This document shows positions 56,609 to 64,000 of a stretch of 64,000 bases of DNA, piece after piece; the first letter of the stretch is position 1; each line of letters starts with the position of its first letter. The notes under the pieces are model-generated. The model saw nothing but the letters and a program-made list of their open reading frames with translations. It made no database searches and had not been told where the DNA came from. The stretch is from positions 124,001-188,000 of the forward strand of contig NZ_JAUSST010000005.1 in assembly GCF_030812415.1 (NCBI RefSeq). The letters run 5' to 3'. A program made the translations under genes and the position numbers. The DNA comes from Paenibacillus harenae (GTDB lineage: Bacteria > Bacillota > Bacilli > Paenibacillales > Paenibacillaceae).

Positions 56609-59600
56609 ATGAATACGAAAAAACTTTTCAATGACGGATGGGAATTTGCCAAAAGCGGGTTGGATGCACAGGACCACGCCGGCTTGCGCTTCGAGCCGGT
56701 GGACTTGCCCCATGATTGGTTGATTTATCAGACGACGGCGCTTTACGAGAACAGTATCGGCTGGTACCGCAAGAGCTTCGCTTGGACGAAGAGCGACAGC
56801 GGCCGAGAACAACAGCTTCTGCTCTGTTTCGACGGCGTGTACATGGACTCATCGGTCTATGTGAACGGACGATTCGTCGGCGAATGGAAATACGGATACT
56901 CGTCCTTTGAGCACGACATGACGGAAGCGATTATCGAGGGCGAGAATGAAATTGTCGTGAAGGTGGTGTATCAGAGCCCGAACAGCCGGTGGTATTCGGG
57001 AGCCGGCATCTATCGGAACGTCTGGCTGAAGACGAGGACGAATCCTTATATCGTAACGGATGGCGTATATGTCAGGGTCAAGCAGCAGAGTGAAGGATGG
57101 TCCGTGGAAATCGAAACGGATGCGTACAGCGATGAAGAGGTTATCATAGCGCATGACATTATCGATGAGGGGCAGAGGATCGTTGCCCAATCGGAGCAAG
57201 TTGCCGATGGCGGGGACTCGATCGCGCGCAATCACCAAACTTTAACCGTAGAGAAGCCTTTGCTCTGGAGCACGGACGAGCCGAATCTGTACCGGCTTGT
57301 TACCCGGTTGAAGAGAAAGGCAGGAGGGTCTTCCACGGAAGAACTGCCTTCCGAAGATCACGAGACGTTGACACGGCATCTTGGCTTCCGTACGATCGTG
57401 CTTGATCCTGAACGGGGGCTTCAGGTGAACGGGAGGAAGCTGAAGCTGAACGGCGTCTGCGAGCATCATGACCTGGGCGCGCTGGGAGCGGCGTTTAACG
57501 TGCACGCGTTGCGAAGAAGATTCGTTATTTTGAAAGAGATGGGCGTCAACGCGATTCGTACGGCCCATAATATGCCGGCGCCGGAGCTGATGGATTTGGC
57601 GGATGAGATGGGGTTCTTCGTCGTTACGGAAGCGTTCGACATGTGGGAGCGGTCCAAGACGCCGTACGATTACGCCAGATTTTTCGAAGGATGGGCGTAT
57701 CGAGACGTGAAAAGCTGGGTGCTGCGCGACCGGAATCATCCGAGCTTGCTCATGTGGAGCATCGGCAACGAGATTTACGATACGCATGCGGACGAGAGAG
57801 GGCAAGAGGTTACCAAGCTGCTCATGGCATACGTGGAGGAGTTCGATCCGAAGCAAAACGCGAGGGTGACGATCGGCTCCAACTATATGCCTTGGGAAAA
57901 CGCGCAGAAATGCGCCGATATCGTTAAGGTCGCCGGCTATAACTATGCGGAGAACTATTATCGCAAGCATCATGAGGAGCATCCGGATTGGATCATCTAT
58001 GGAAGCGAGACCGCCTCGGTCGTTCAGAGCAGAGGCGTCTACCACTTCCCGTTCGACAAGTCCATTCTGGCCGATGACGACGAGCAATGCTCGGCCCTGG
58101 GGAACAGTTCGACAAGCTGGGGGGCGAAGTCCGCGGAAGCCTGTATTTTGGCGGAGAGAGACACGCCGTTTTCCTTAGGCCAATTTCTATGGACCGGCTT
58201 CGACTATATCGGGGAGCCGACGCCGTACCATACCAAAAACAGTTATTTCGGGCAGATCGATACGGCTACGTTCCCGAAAGATTCCTATTACATCTATCAG
58301 TCTGCTTGGACCGATTATCGCACGAAACCAATGGTGCATGTGTTCCCGTACTGGGATTTCAACAACGGGCAAACGATCGATGTACGCGTCTGCTCCAATG
58401 CACCCAAGATCGAGCTGTTGTTCAACGGCACGAGCGTCGGCACGCACGAGATCGACCATGAGCATGGCACGCAGCTTGTCGGCTGGTGGAAGCTTCCTTA
58501 TGCACAAGGGGAAGTGAAGGCTATTGCCTATGACGAAGCGGGCAACGTCATTGCTACCGATGCGCGAAGATCGTTCGGAGATGCGCGATCGATTACGCTC
58601 CAAGCGGATAAAACGGCGTTGACGGCGGACGGCACGGATCTTATTTTCGTGGAAATCGGCATGTTGGACGAAGAGGGGCATCCTGTCGACAATGCGAACA
58701 ATCGCGTTCGCGTGGAGGTGACGGGCGAAGGCCGGCTGCTGGGTCTCGATAATGGCGACAGCACCGACTATGACCCGTATAAGGGCATGAGCCGAAGGCT
58801 GTTCAGCGGCAAGCTCATGGCGATCATCGGCGCAACGCTGCAGCCCGGGAAGATCAGAATCGAAGTGTCCTCCGAGGGCATGCCTGCTAAGGCTGCGGAG
58901 TTTACGTCGCATGCGGCAGCAGGCGGGGCGCCGGAAGGGCTGTCCGCGAACGCAAGGAATGGGGGGCTTCCGTGCGTAATCGGCAGTAAGGAGGAGATTC
59001 CGCTTCGCAAGATCGAGATCATTAGCGAAACAGGACAGCGCTTCGACGAATCGGTTAGAGAGATTATCGTTCAAGCCAAGCTATGGCCGGATAACGCCTC
59101 GTATCGGGACGTCGAGTGGCGCGTCGTGACGGATGAAGGAATTGACTCGAATATCGCCAAGGTCGAAGGAAGCGGGAATGAGGCTAAGCTTACCGCGATC
59201 GGCGACGGTGCATTCCGTCTTCGCTGCACGAGCAAGAACGGCACGGACAAGACGAAGCTCATCTCCCAATTGGAGTTCACGGCAACGGGTCTGGGAACGG
59301 CCTACAAAGATCCGTACGGATTTATTACGGCGGGGCTTTACGACTATGGCAAGGGCGAGGTCGGGAACGGCAACGAGCGAGGCGTGGCTACCAGCCGGGA
59401 TGGAGAGACGCAGGTTGGCTTCCGGAATATCGACTTTGGACCGTTCGGCTCCGACACCATTACGATGCCGATCTTCGCTTTATCCAGCGAGCCTTATGCG
59501 CTCCAGATCTGGGAGGGCATGCCGGGCGAGGAGGGCAGCAGCTTAGTTGCCGACGTCATCTATCAGAAGCCTTCCAAGTGGAATGTGTACCAGGAAGAAA

Positions 59601-60064
59601 CGTATCGTCTCGCCAAGAGACTGCGCGGGATTACGTCGATTTGTTTCGTCCTGCGTCAGAAAGTGCATATCAAAGGCTTTTCCTTTGCGCGCCAAAGCCG
59701 GGCTTTCGAACGTAACGCGGCTGCTGCCTGCGATCGGATCTACGGCGATGCGTTCACCGTTGCGGACGGTCTTGTGGAAGGCATCGGGAATAACGTTTCC
59801 CTTGAATTCGAGCATATGGATTTTGCGGGCGAAGGGACTTCGAGGCTTGTCATAAGCGGCAGATCGCCCATCGACAAAAACACGATCCATATCCGATTCT
59901 CCGGCGATAACGGCGAAAGCAACCAACTCGTGGAATTCGAGAAATCGAATGGATACGAGGAGCGGGAATTCAGGATCGAGAAGGTCACGGGTATACAGAA
60001 GGTGACCTTCATCTTCCTGCCGGGGAGCAACTTCGACTTCGACGCATTTCGCTTTGGGCGGTGA
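56609..60064 (+). CDS. Large GH2-family glycoside hydrolase with C-terminal accessory domains
   Basis: A 1151-residue GH2 enzyme. The N-terminal sugar-binding and Ig-like domains run to about 270; the TIM barrel holds the acid/base Glu in M-W-S-I-G-N-E-I near residue 395 and the nucleophile Glu in Y-G-S-E-T-A near 475. Later domains include Ig-like segments and a CBM6-like beta-sandwich at the C-terminus (about 1010-1150). No signal peptide, so it is cytoplasmic. In this locus a beta-glucuronidase, beta-galactosidase or xylosidase role on oligosaccharides is possible. The ribosome site is weak (AGGAAAG about 20 nt upstream). It is last in the operon. Confidence 0.87.
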   Translation: MNTKKLFNDGWEFAKSGLDAQDHAGLRFEPVDLPHDWLIYQTTALYENSIGWYRKSFAWTKSDSGREQQLLLCFDGVYMDSSVYVNGRFVGEWKYGYSSFEHDMTEAIIEGENEIVVKVVYQSPNSRWYSGAGIYRNVWLKTRTNPYIVTDGVYVRVKQQSEGWSVEIETDAYSDEEVIIAHDIIDEGQRIVAQSEQVADGGDSIARNHQTLTVEKPLLWSTDEPNLYRLVTRLKRKAGGSSTEELPSEDHETLTRHLGFRTIVLDPERGLQVNGRKLKLNGVCEHHDLGALGAAFNVHALRRRFVILKEMGVNAIRTAHNMPAPELMDLADEMGFFVVTEAFDMWERSKTPYDYARFFEGWAYRDVKSWVLRDRNHPSLLMWSIGNEIYDTHADERGQEVTKLLMAYVEEFDPKQNARVTIGSNYMPWENAQKCADIVKVAGYNYAENYYRKHHEEHPDWIIYGSETASVVQSRGVYHFPFDKSILADDDEQCSALGNSSTSWGAKSAEACILAERDTPFSLGQFLWTGFDYIGEPTPYHTKNSYFGQIDTATFPKDSYYIYQSAWTDYRTKPMVHVFPYWDFNNGQTIDVRVCSNAPKIELLFNGTSVGTHEIDHEHGTQLVGWWKLPYAQGEVKAIAYDEAGNVIATDARRSFGDARSITLQADKTALTADGTDLIFVEIGMLDEEGHPVDNANNRVRVEVTGEGRLLGLDNGDSTDYDPYKGMSRRLFSGKLMAIIGATLQPGKIRIEVSSEGMPAKAAEFTSHAAAGGAPEGLSANARNGGLPCVIGSKEEIPLRKIEIISETGQRFDESVREIIVQAKLWPDNASYRDVEWRVVTDEGIDSNIAKVEGSGNEAKLTAIGDGAFRLRCTSKNGTDKTKLISQLEFTATGLGTAYKDPYGFITAGLYDYGKGEVGNGNERGVATSRDGETQVGFRNIDFGPFGSDTITMPIFALSSEPYALQIWEGMPGEEGSSLVADVIYQKPSKWNVYQEETYRLAKRLRGITSICFVLRQKVHIKGFSFARQSRAFERNAAAACDRIYGDAFTVADGLVEGIGNNVSLEFEHMDFAGEGTSRLVISGRSPIDKNTIHIRFSGDNGESNQLVEFEKSNGYEEREFRIEKVTGIQKVTFIFLPGSNFDFDAFRFGR

Positions 60065-60097
60065 GCGGGTAAGAAACCGAATAGCGGCTTAAGGAGA

Positions 60098-60128
60098 AGA
60101 GATCGTCCGCACCGGGCGGTCTCTTTAT
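60098..60128. terminator. Terminator between GH2 and RibD-like genes
   Basis: AGAGATCGTCCG (60098-60109) pairs with CGGGCGGTCTCT (60113-60124), including G-U pairs, across a 3-nt loop, then TTA. It serves the convergent genes. Confidence 0.75.
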
Positions 60129-60631
60129 CTGCCGATCGCGTACCGCAATTGAACGACTCCGCCGCCAAGGGGCTTGCATTCCACTAGCTGCACGTCTTTG
60201 TGTAGATACTGTTCCCGGTCGATAAGCAGGTTTAGTCCTTTGCCTTCCAATACGGGAGCAATGTTAAAAATCAATTCATCGACAAGCCCATGCTCCAAAA
60301 ATGAATTGTGCAGATCCGCGCCGCCTGCAAGCAGGGCAGTCTGATGACCCTTCTCATGCAAGTACTCCAGCGCTTCTTGCGGGGATCCTGCGAGCTTAAC
60401 GCCAGCCATTTCATTGCGATTGCTCGAAATGACGACGATGTCGATATCGTTAAACCCGCCTCCTCCGCTTGCTCGCATGGCCTCGAATGTCCGACGTCCG
60501 ACGATAAAGTTGCCCGCAGCCTTGGCATTCGAAACAAAATCGGCGAAAGCTTCTTGTTTAGGCGGATTAACTGTGCTGGATTGCGCATAGTTTCCGTTAG
60601 CGCTAAGCGTTGCCCAAAGAATGGTTTTCAT
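60125..60631 (-). CDS. Dihydrofolate reductase-like (RibD C-terminal) protein
   Basis: A 168-residue protein of the RibD C-terminal/DHFR-fold family. It has N-F-I-V-G-R-R-T-F-E-A-M near residue 45 (NADPH-site R-R-T) and L-L-A-G-G-A-D-L-H near 103, both typical; the end reads G-G-V-V-Q-L-R-Y. Members reduce pterins or related compounds, but most, like this one, have no assigned substrate. It is transcribed alone between a terminator and the dehalogenase gene. Confidence 0.83.
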   Translation of the reverse strand: MKTILWATLSANGNYAQSSTVNPPKQEAFADFVSNAKAAGNFIVGRRTFEAMRASGGGGFNDIDIVVISSNRNEMAGVKLAGSPQEALEYLHEKGHQTALLAGGADLHNSFLEHGLVDELIFNIAPVLEGKGLNLLIDREQYLHKDVQLVECKPLGGGVVQLRYAIGR

Positions 60632-60691
60632 ATGAGTCCTCCTATAATAAAACCTATTTAAGATATGAAACAGCTTGCGAAAAGGGGAGCT

Positions 60692-61600
60692 TCAGCTAAT
60701 CTTGCTTTCTTTTGCTGACGTCCTTTCAATGACTCTTCGGATCGATGACGCAACGCGGTCAGGCCGATCCTCTTGCACGTAGTGGGAAGCATCGCTCAGA
60801 ATCTCGGTTTCGTTTAACTTCAGCACGCTTTGCCACTTGGCCATTTCTTCAGGTGGAAAGCCGGCGCTGTCTTTCATTCCCCAGAGGATTTGCGCGGGTA
60901 AATCCGACAACACGGGCAGCTTCGATTCGATTTCTTCGAACCAAGAACGCGCCTTTCGGATTTGCCGAGGGAATATCCATGTCGGTATTCTCGATTTCGG
61001 GGTGGGAAACGGGTCGGTATAAGCTTTTCTCAACGTTTCCGTCACTTTCTCGGAGTGAAATATCCCGTGCGGAACGATCTTTCCGGCGAAGAAATTAAGC
61101 CGCGTCTGAAGCCAATAACCGAAGGGCCATCCTCCCATCGCCATTGAAAACAGCCTCATGGCCAGAAGCCTTGCCGGCCAAGCCCAAGTGTTCATGACGA
61201 CGATGCCGCGCAGATTCTCCCGGTTCCGGACCGCGTAATTCATGCCGACGGGCCCGCCCCAATCCTGAACCACAAGCACGAAATCTTTGAGATTCAAGCG
61301 ACGGATGAAATCCGCGACCGCTTCCGAGTGCTCTTGCGGCGTGTACCCGTAGCTTGAAGGCGCTTTGGACATTCCGAATCCCGGGTAATCCAAGGCGATT
61401 AGACGATAGTCGCCGCGCAACTCTTTTACGACATGCCGGTACAAGTAAGACCATGTGGGATTGCCGTGAAGCAGCAAAACCGTCGGTCCTTGCCCTTCGT
61501 CAACGTAATGAATATACCCGTCGCGATAAGGCAGCCAATTATCCTTGAAAGGGTACTCGGACTTATCGACTTCGAACGGTCTTATTATTTTGAGTTCCAT
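60692..61600 (-). CDS. Haloalkane dehalogenase-like alpha/beta hydrolase
   Basis: A 302-residue alpha/beta hydrolase with an Asp nucleophile: V-V-Q-D-W-G-G (Asp113). Asn47 in H-G-N-P-T-W and Trp114 are positioned as the halide-stabilising pair of haloalkane dehalogenases, M-N-T-W-A-W-P follows, and the catalytic His is in S-D-A-S-H near residue 277. I-F-P-R-Q-I in the cap recalls the HLD-III subgroup. A related epoxide hydrolase is less likely because the cap tyrosines are not evident. GAGGAGG precedes ATG 61600. It is divergent from an HxlR regulator, its likely controller. Confidence 0.8.
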   Translation of the reverse strand: MELKIIRPFEVDKSEYPFKDNWLPYRDGYIHYVDEGQGPTVLLLHGNPTWSYLYRHVVKELRGDYRLIALDYPGFGMSKAPSSYGYTPQEHSEAVADFIRRLNLKDFVLVVQDWGGPVGMNYAVRNRENLRGIVVMNTWAWPARLLAMRLFSMAMGGWPFGYWLQTRLNFFAGKIVPHGIFHSEKVTETLRKAYTDPFPTPKSRIPTWIFPRQIRKARSWFEEIESKLPVLSDLPAQILWGMKDSAGFPPEEMAKWQSVLKLNETEILSDASHYVQEDRPDRVASSIRRVIERTSAKESKIS

Positions 61601-61708
61601 TTTTTTGGATCAACCTCCTCTTCCTCAATAGTATTCGACCATGGTATATTTGAAAAGTAGTTACATTAAAGTGCAATAGTTTCATAAAATGAACTAGGGG
61701 GGATTGCC

Positions 61709-62056
61709 ATGATCGATGCTACTTGTCCCGATTCTATAGAGCCCGTCTTGGAATTGTTAGAAGGAAAATGGACGCTGCTCATTCTTCGCGACCTGTTCAA
61801 CGGCATCAAGCGCTTCGGGGAATTACGCCGTTCTCTGCATCCGATTAGTCCGAAAACGTTAACGGATCGATTGCGAATGTTAGAAGAACAAGGAATCGTT
61901 ACGCGTACGATCTTCTCCGAGGTTCCTTTGCACGTCGAATATGAGCTGACCGTTCGGGGGCAACGCCTCCAGCCTATTTTTGCCGCAATGAGGGCTTGGG
62001 CTGACGAAAACATATGTCCCAATACCGACAAAGACAAGTTGACTTTGGCGGAGTGA
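61709..62056 (+). CDS. HxlR-family transcriptional regulator
   Basis: A 115-residue HxlR/YodB-type winged-helix protein. The conserved Cys is Cys6 in D-A-T-C-P-D, followed by L-E-L-L-E-G-K-W-T-L-L-I-L-R-D-L and F-G-E-L-R-R-S-L; the wing reads E-V-P-L-H-V-E-Y-E-L-T. These proteins sense electrophiles or thiol oxidation. TAGGGGGG precedes ATG 61709. It is divergent from the dehalogenase gene, a pairing that suggests induction by a halogenated or otherwise reactive compound. Confidence 0.85.
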   Translation: MIDATCPDSIEPVLELLEGKWTLLILRDLFNGIKRFGELRRSLHPISPKTLTDRLRMLEEQGIVTRTIFSEVPLHVEYELTVRGQRLQPIFAAMRAWADENICPNTDKDKLTLAE

Positions 62057-62061
62057 AATTG

Positions 62062-62103
62062 AAAGGGGCTGTCCCGAGCCATTGGCTTAGGGACAGCCCC
62101 TTT
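62062..62103 (+). terminator. Terminator after the HxlR gene
   Basis: AAAGGGGCTGTCCC (62062-62075) pairs perfectly with GGGACAGCCCCTTT (62090-62103) across 14 nt. Confidence 0.85.
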
Positions 62104-62129
62104 GTGCGTATGCAGCTAACCTTTGGGCT

Positions 62130-62315
62130 GCTATGTTCGAATTTGGCAGTAACTTTGTGCGGAATTAACAGTGGTGGGCTATGTTGGATTTTCGCAGCAA
62201 CTTTGACCGTTTGACGGCTTTTGGGTGCAAAATAAAGGTCTATGTTGCAAATATCCAATATAGCTCTCGATATGGCGCGAACCAGCCTAAAGTTACTGCA
62301 ATGATCCAGTATAGC
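62130..62315. repeat. Four copies of a 28-bp repeat, two direct and two inverted
   Basis: The unit begins GCTATGTTGGAT and ends GCAGCAACTTTG. Copies are at 62130-62157 and 62178-62205 (plus, 48 bp apart, 24 of 28 identical), 62244-62264 (minus, partial) and 62288-62315 (minus). The 280 bp between the HxlR terminator and the GntR gene contain nothing else; no coding frame is supported. The head-to-head arrangement could fold into a long cruciform or RNA stem and looks like a dispersed repeat family. Confidence 0.75.
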
Positions 62316-62380
62316 CGCTTCGCACATTCCACGCCATGAACGAACCCTTCGTCCTCGATGAGTTGGTAGGAGGACTATTA

Positions 62381-63340
62381 TTATATTTTGAGAAAATCCT
62401 TCAGCAAGTTTTCGCTGCTCTTCTCCAGAATGAGCGGGAAGTGAACCGTTTTATCCGGGGCAAGGCTCTTGACTTCATCGTATACGGCAGAGGAGGCATA
62501 GATTTTGTCGGCCCCATCGGCAAATCGCTCCAAAGCTTGCGGATTATTCGTGCCGAGGGCAGAGTATTCGATATGCTGTACTCCGGCTTCCTTCACCCGC
62601 TGGGCCATCCACTGTCCGCCCTTCTGGCCCAAGCATACAAATCCGACTTTGCTTCCCGAGGAAAGCTTGGCTATCTCCAGAAGAAGGGAGAAATCGATTG
62701 TCGCCCCGATGGTCAGAACCGTCTTCCTAGTCCCCGTCAGCTTATGCACTTCATCGGAATGGTTGAGCGTCGTCACGACCGCATCCGCTTGGCTCAGCAG
62801 CTTTTCGAATTCGGCCATGGAGTCGGGAAGCTGCTCGAGAAAGAAGCTCTGGACCGTCGCCCCCGATAAACGGGCGATTTCTTTACGATAGAAGATGTGG
62901 TCGTGTTCCTTGCATTCGATGAAAAGAAGCGTCGGCTTGATGCTTGCCTGGTTTCCGAACAATTGGACGAAGGCCATGCCGGCTACCGCAAGCTCCCGAA
63001 GTTCCAAATGATTCTCCGATGCTTCCTCGACCATTCGTTCCCATAATTCATACATGGGCTTGCGCTTGCGCATGAGCTCCTCCACCCTCGACCCGTCTAA
63101 CACTTGAGTACCCTTCCCCTTTTGAATGGAGACAATGCCTTCATCCTTCAGCTGCGTATAGACTAGGCTGACGGTATTGCGATTAATGCCTAATTGATCG
63201 GCTAAATCTCCGGCCGCGGGAAGCATATCCCCCGGAACCATCCGACTCATCCCGATCAACCATTTGAGCTGTTCTTTCAGTTGAGTGTTTATGCTGTATG
63301 TCAATTCGGCGTCCGCTTGCAGCAGCAGCTTTTCTTCCAT
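62381..63340 (-). CDS. GntR-family transcriptional regulator
   Basis: A 319-residue regulator. The GntR winged helix covers residues 10-80: P-A-A-G-D-L-A-D-Q-L-G-I-N-R-N-T-V-S-L-V-Y-T-Q-L. The remaining 230 residues form an alpha/beta domain resembling a periplasmic-binding or phosphosugar fold (A-D-A-V-V-T-T, K-V-G-F-V-C-L-G, A-D-K-I-Y-A-S-S); I do not recognise a standard GntR effector class. It is divergent from an alpha/beta hydrolase, with TATAGTTAAC repeats near that gene's start, so it probably controls the hydrolase. Confidence 0.8.
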   Translation of the reverse strand: MEEKLLLQADAELTYSINTQLKEQLKWLIGMSRMVPGDMLPAAGDLADQLGINRNTVSLVYTQLKDEGIVSIQKGKGTQVLDGSRVEELMRKRKPMYELWERMVEEASENHLELRELAVAGMAFVQLFGNQASIKPTLLFIECKEHDHIFYRKEIARLSGATVQSFFLEQLPDSMAEFEKLLSQADAVVTTLNHSDEVHKLTGTRKTVLTIGATIDFSLLLEIAKLSSGSKVGFVCLGQKGGQWMAQRVKEAGVQHIEYSALGTNNPQALERFADGADKIYASSAVYDEVKSLAPDKTVHFPLILEKSSENLLKDFLKI

Positions 63341-63448
63341 CGTCGTTACCCCTATTCATAGTTGTATAGGTATATATTATTCATCCATTATACATGAAGC
63401 CCATTCGTAAAGAAATATCAGGCCAAATGCCAAACGAATAAAAAAATG

Positions 63449-63513
63449 TTGACAAATCGAACAATAACAAATAGTCTAATAAACATATAGTTAACTAGTT
63501 ATTTATAGTTAAC
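63449..63513 (+). promoter_or_regulatory. Hydrolase promoter with downstream direct repeats
   Basis: TTGACA (63449-63454) and TAGTCT (63472-63477) are 17 bp apart. TATAGTTAAC occurs at 63486-63495 and 63504-63513, 18 bp apart, with palindrome AACTAGTT at 63493-63500. The repeats lie just after the predicted start point, suiting a GntR repressor. Confidence 0.55.
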
Positions 63514-63538
63514 GAACAAACAAATGGAGGAACCTACC

Positions 63539-64000
63539 GTGACAAATGAAATAAAGCACCAAAACGCGCAAATCGAGGATATCAACATTTTTTATCGCGA
63601 ATCGGGACCGGCCGATGCTCCCGCCATCCTGTTATTGCATGGATTTCCTACTTCGAGTCATATGTTTCGGCATTTAATTCCGCTGCTTTCGGAAAAATAT
63701 CATGTTATTGCGCCGGACTTGCCGGGTTTCGGTTTCAGCAGCGCGCTTGCCCATGATCAATACGAGTATAGCTTTGACGGATTCAGCCTCTTATTGGAGA
63801 AGCTGCTGGATGGACTGAATATCGACGGTTTTTATATTTATTTAATGGATTATGGCGCGCCGACGGGATTCCGAATCGCTGCCCGTCATCCCGAGCGGAT
63901 TAAAGGATTGATTATCCAAAACGGAAACGCTTATGACGAAGGGCTTGCGGACTTCTGGAATCCGATTAAGGAATATTGGAATGATCCAGCGAATGAAGAA
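63539..64000 (+). CDS. Alpha/beta hydrolase, epoxide hydrolase-like (3' end beyond window)
   Basis: GTG 63539 follows GGAGG and opens a frame still running at the window end (154 codons). It reads I-F-Y-R-E-S-G, L-L-L-H-G-F-P-T-S-S, A-P-D-L-P-G-F-G-F-S and M-D-Y-G-A-P-T-G-F-R; the Asp of M-D-Y-G-A-P (about residue 103) is at the nucleophile position of epoxide hydrolases and haloalkane dehalogenases. The cap and catalytic His are outside the window. It is divergent from the GntR regulator. Confidence 0.78.
   Translation, partial: MTNEIKHQNAQIEDINIFYRESGPADAPAILLLHGFPTSSHMFRHLIPLLSEKYHVIAPDLPGFGFSSALAHDQYEYSFDGFSLLLEKLLDGLNIDGFYIYLMDYGAPTGFRIAARHPERIKGLIIQNGNAYDEGLADFWNPIKEYWNDPANEE

Noticed and set aside
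57242..59074. Two long antisense open frames (281 and 295 codons) inside the GH2 gene
   Set aside because: Arg/Leu/His-rich shadow translation opposite a well-supported enzyme; no ribosome sites or known domains.
44359..60064. Complete xylan-degradation operon with GH10 xylanase
   Set aside because: GH67, GH43, GH2 and transporter genes are present, but no GH10, GH11 or GH30 xylanase is encoded in the window.
1..64000. CRISPR array, prophage, integrative element or tRNA genes
   Set aside because: No regularly spaced 25-40-bp repeats with unique spacers, no integrase or phage structural genes, and no cloverleaf candidates were recognised by eye; a covariance-model scan would be needed to exclude small RNAs.

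Overview
The window reads as chromosome of a Gram-positive Paenibacillaceae bacterium (Paenibacillus/Cohnella type). The grounds are GGAGG-type ribosome sites with frequent TTG and GTG starts, an SLH-anchored surface protein, a YfhP homologue, MocR regulators, and membrane-anchored AraC regulators paired with lipoprotein sugar-binding proteins. G+C looks close to 50 percent. Exceptions are a G+C-rich hydrolase at the left edge and an A+T-rich methyltransferase near 34 kb. I see no rRNA, tRNA, CRISPR array, prophage or intact insertion sequence.

Layout. 0-10 kb: regulator/oxidoreductase pairs (MarR with a hydrolase, LysR with an old-yellow enzyme, TetR with an SDR, Crp/Fnr with a redoxin), a GT4 glycosyltransferase followed by a stump of ugd, and yfhP. 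10-17 kb: an SLH-anchored PAP2 phosphatase, then an AraC sensor-regulator with an orphan solute-binding lipoprotein. 17-22 kb: Crp/Fnr regulator, an SsuABC-type ABC importer and a metallo-beta-lactamase-fold hydrolase, ending in an IS3 transposase relic. 22-31 kb: more small regulator/enzyme or transporter pairs (HxlR/ADH, TetR, EamA/MocR), acetyltransferases and a small lipoprotein. 31-33.5 kb: azoreductase, then a plasmid-style ParM/ParR-like pair preceded by three 14-bp direct repeats. 33.5-44 kb: methyltransferase, acetyltransferase, an ArsR relic with its operator intact, DoxX, a Gln-rich helical protein, HelD, and a VOC / MidA-like methyltransferase-TPR / Crp-Fnr operon facing a DUF4386 gene. 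44-60 kb: a glucuronoxylan/aldouronate locus with AraC sensor, two binding lipoproteins, GH43, two permeases, GH67 alpha-glucuronidase and a large GH2; a broken GMC oxidoreductase interrupts it. 60-64 kb: RibD-like reductase, haloalkane dehalogenase with HxlR, a repeat cluster, GntR and a hydrolase cut by the window edge.

Two themes stand out. First, many enzymes stand beside their own one-component regulator, with perfect palindromes over the shared promoters. Second, several genes are internally deleted stumps (ugd, arsR, GMC oxidoreductase, others), some with neighbouring control sequences intact. The observations I rate highest are the ParM/ParR-like cassette with 14-bp repeats, and two 44-bp promoter elements 37 kb apart. 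Each element carries TTGAC-TTAA-GTCAA at an inferred -41.5, which suits the FNR-type recognition helix of the Crp/Fnr protein encoded next to one of them.
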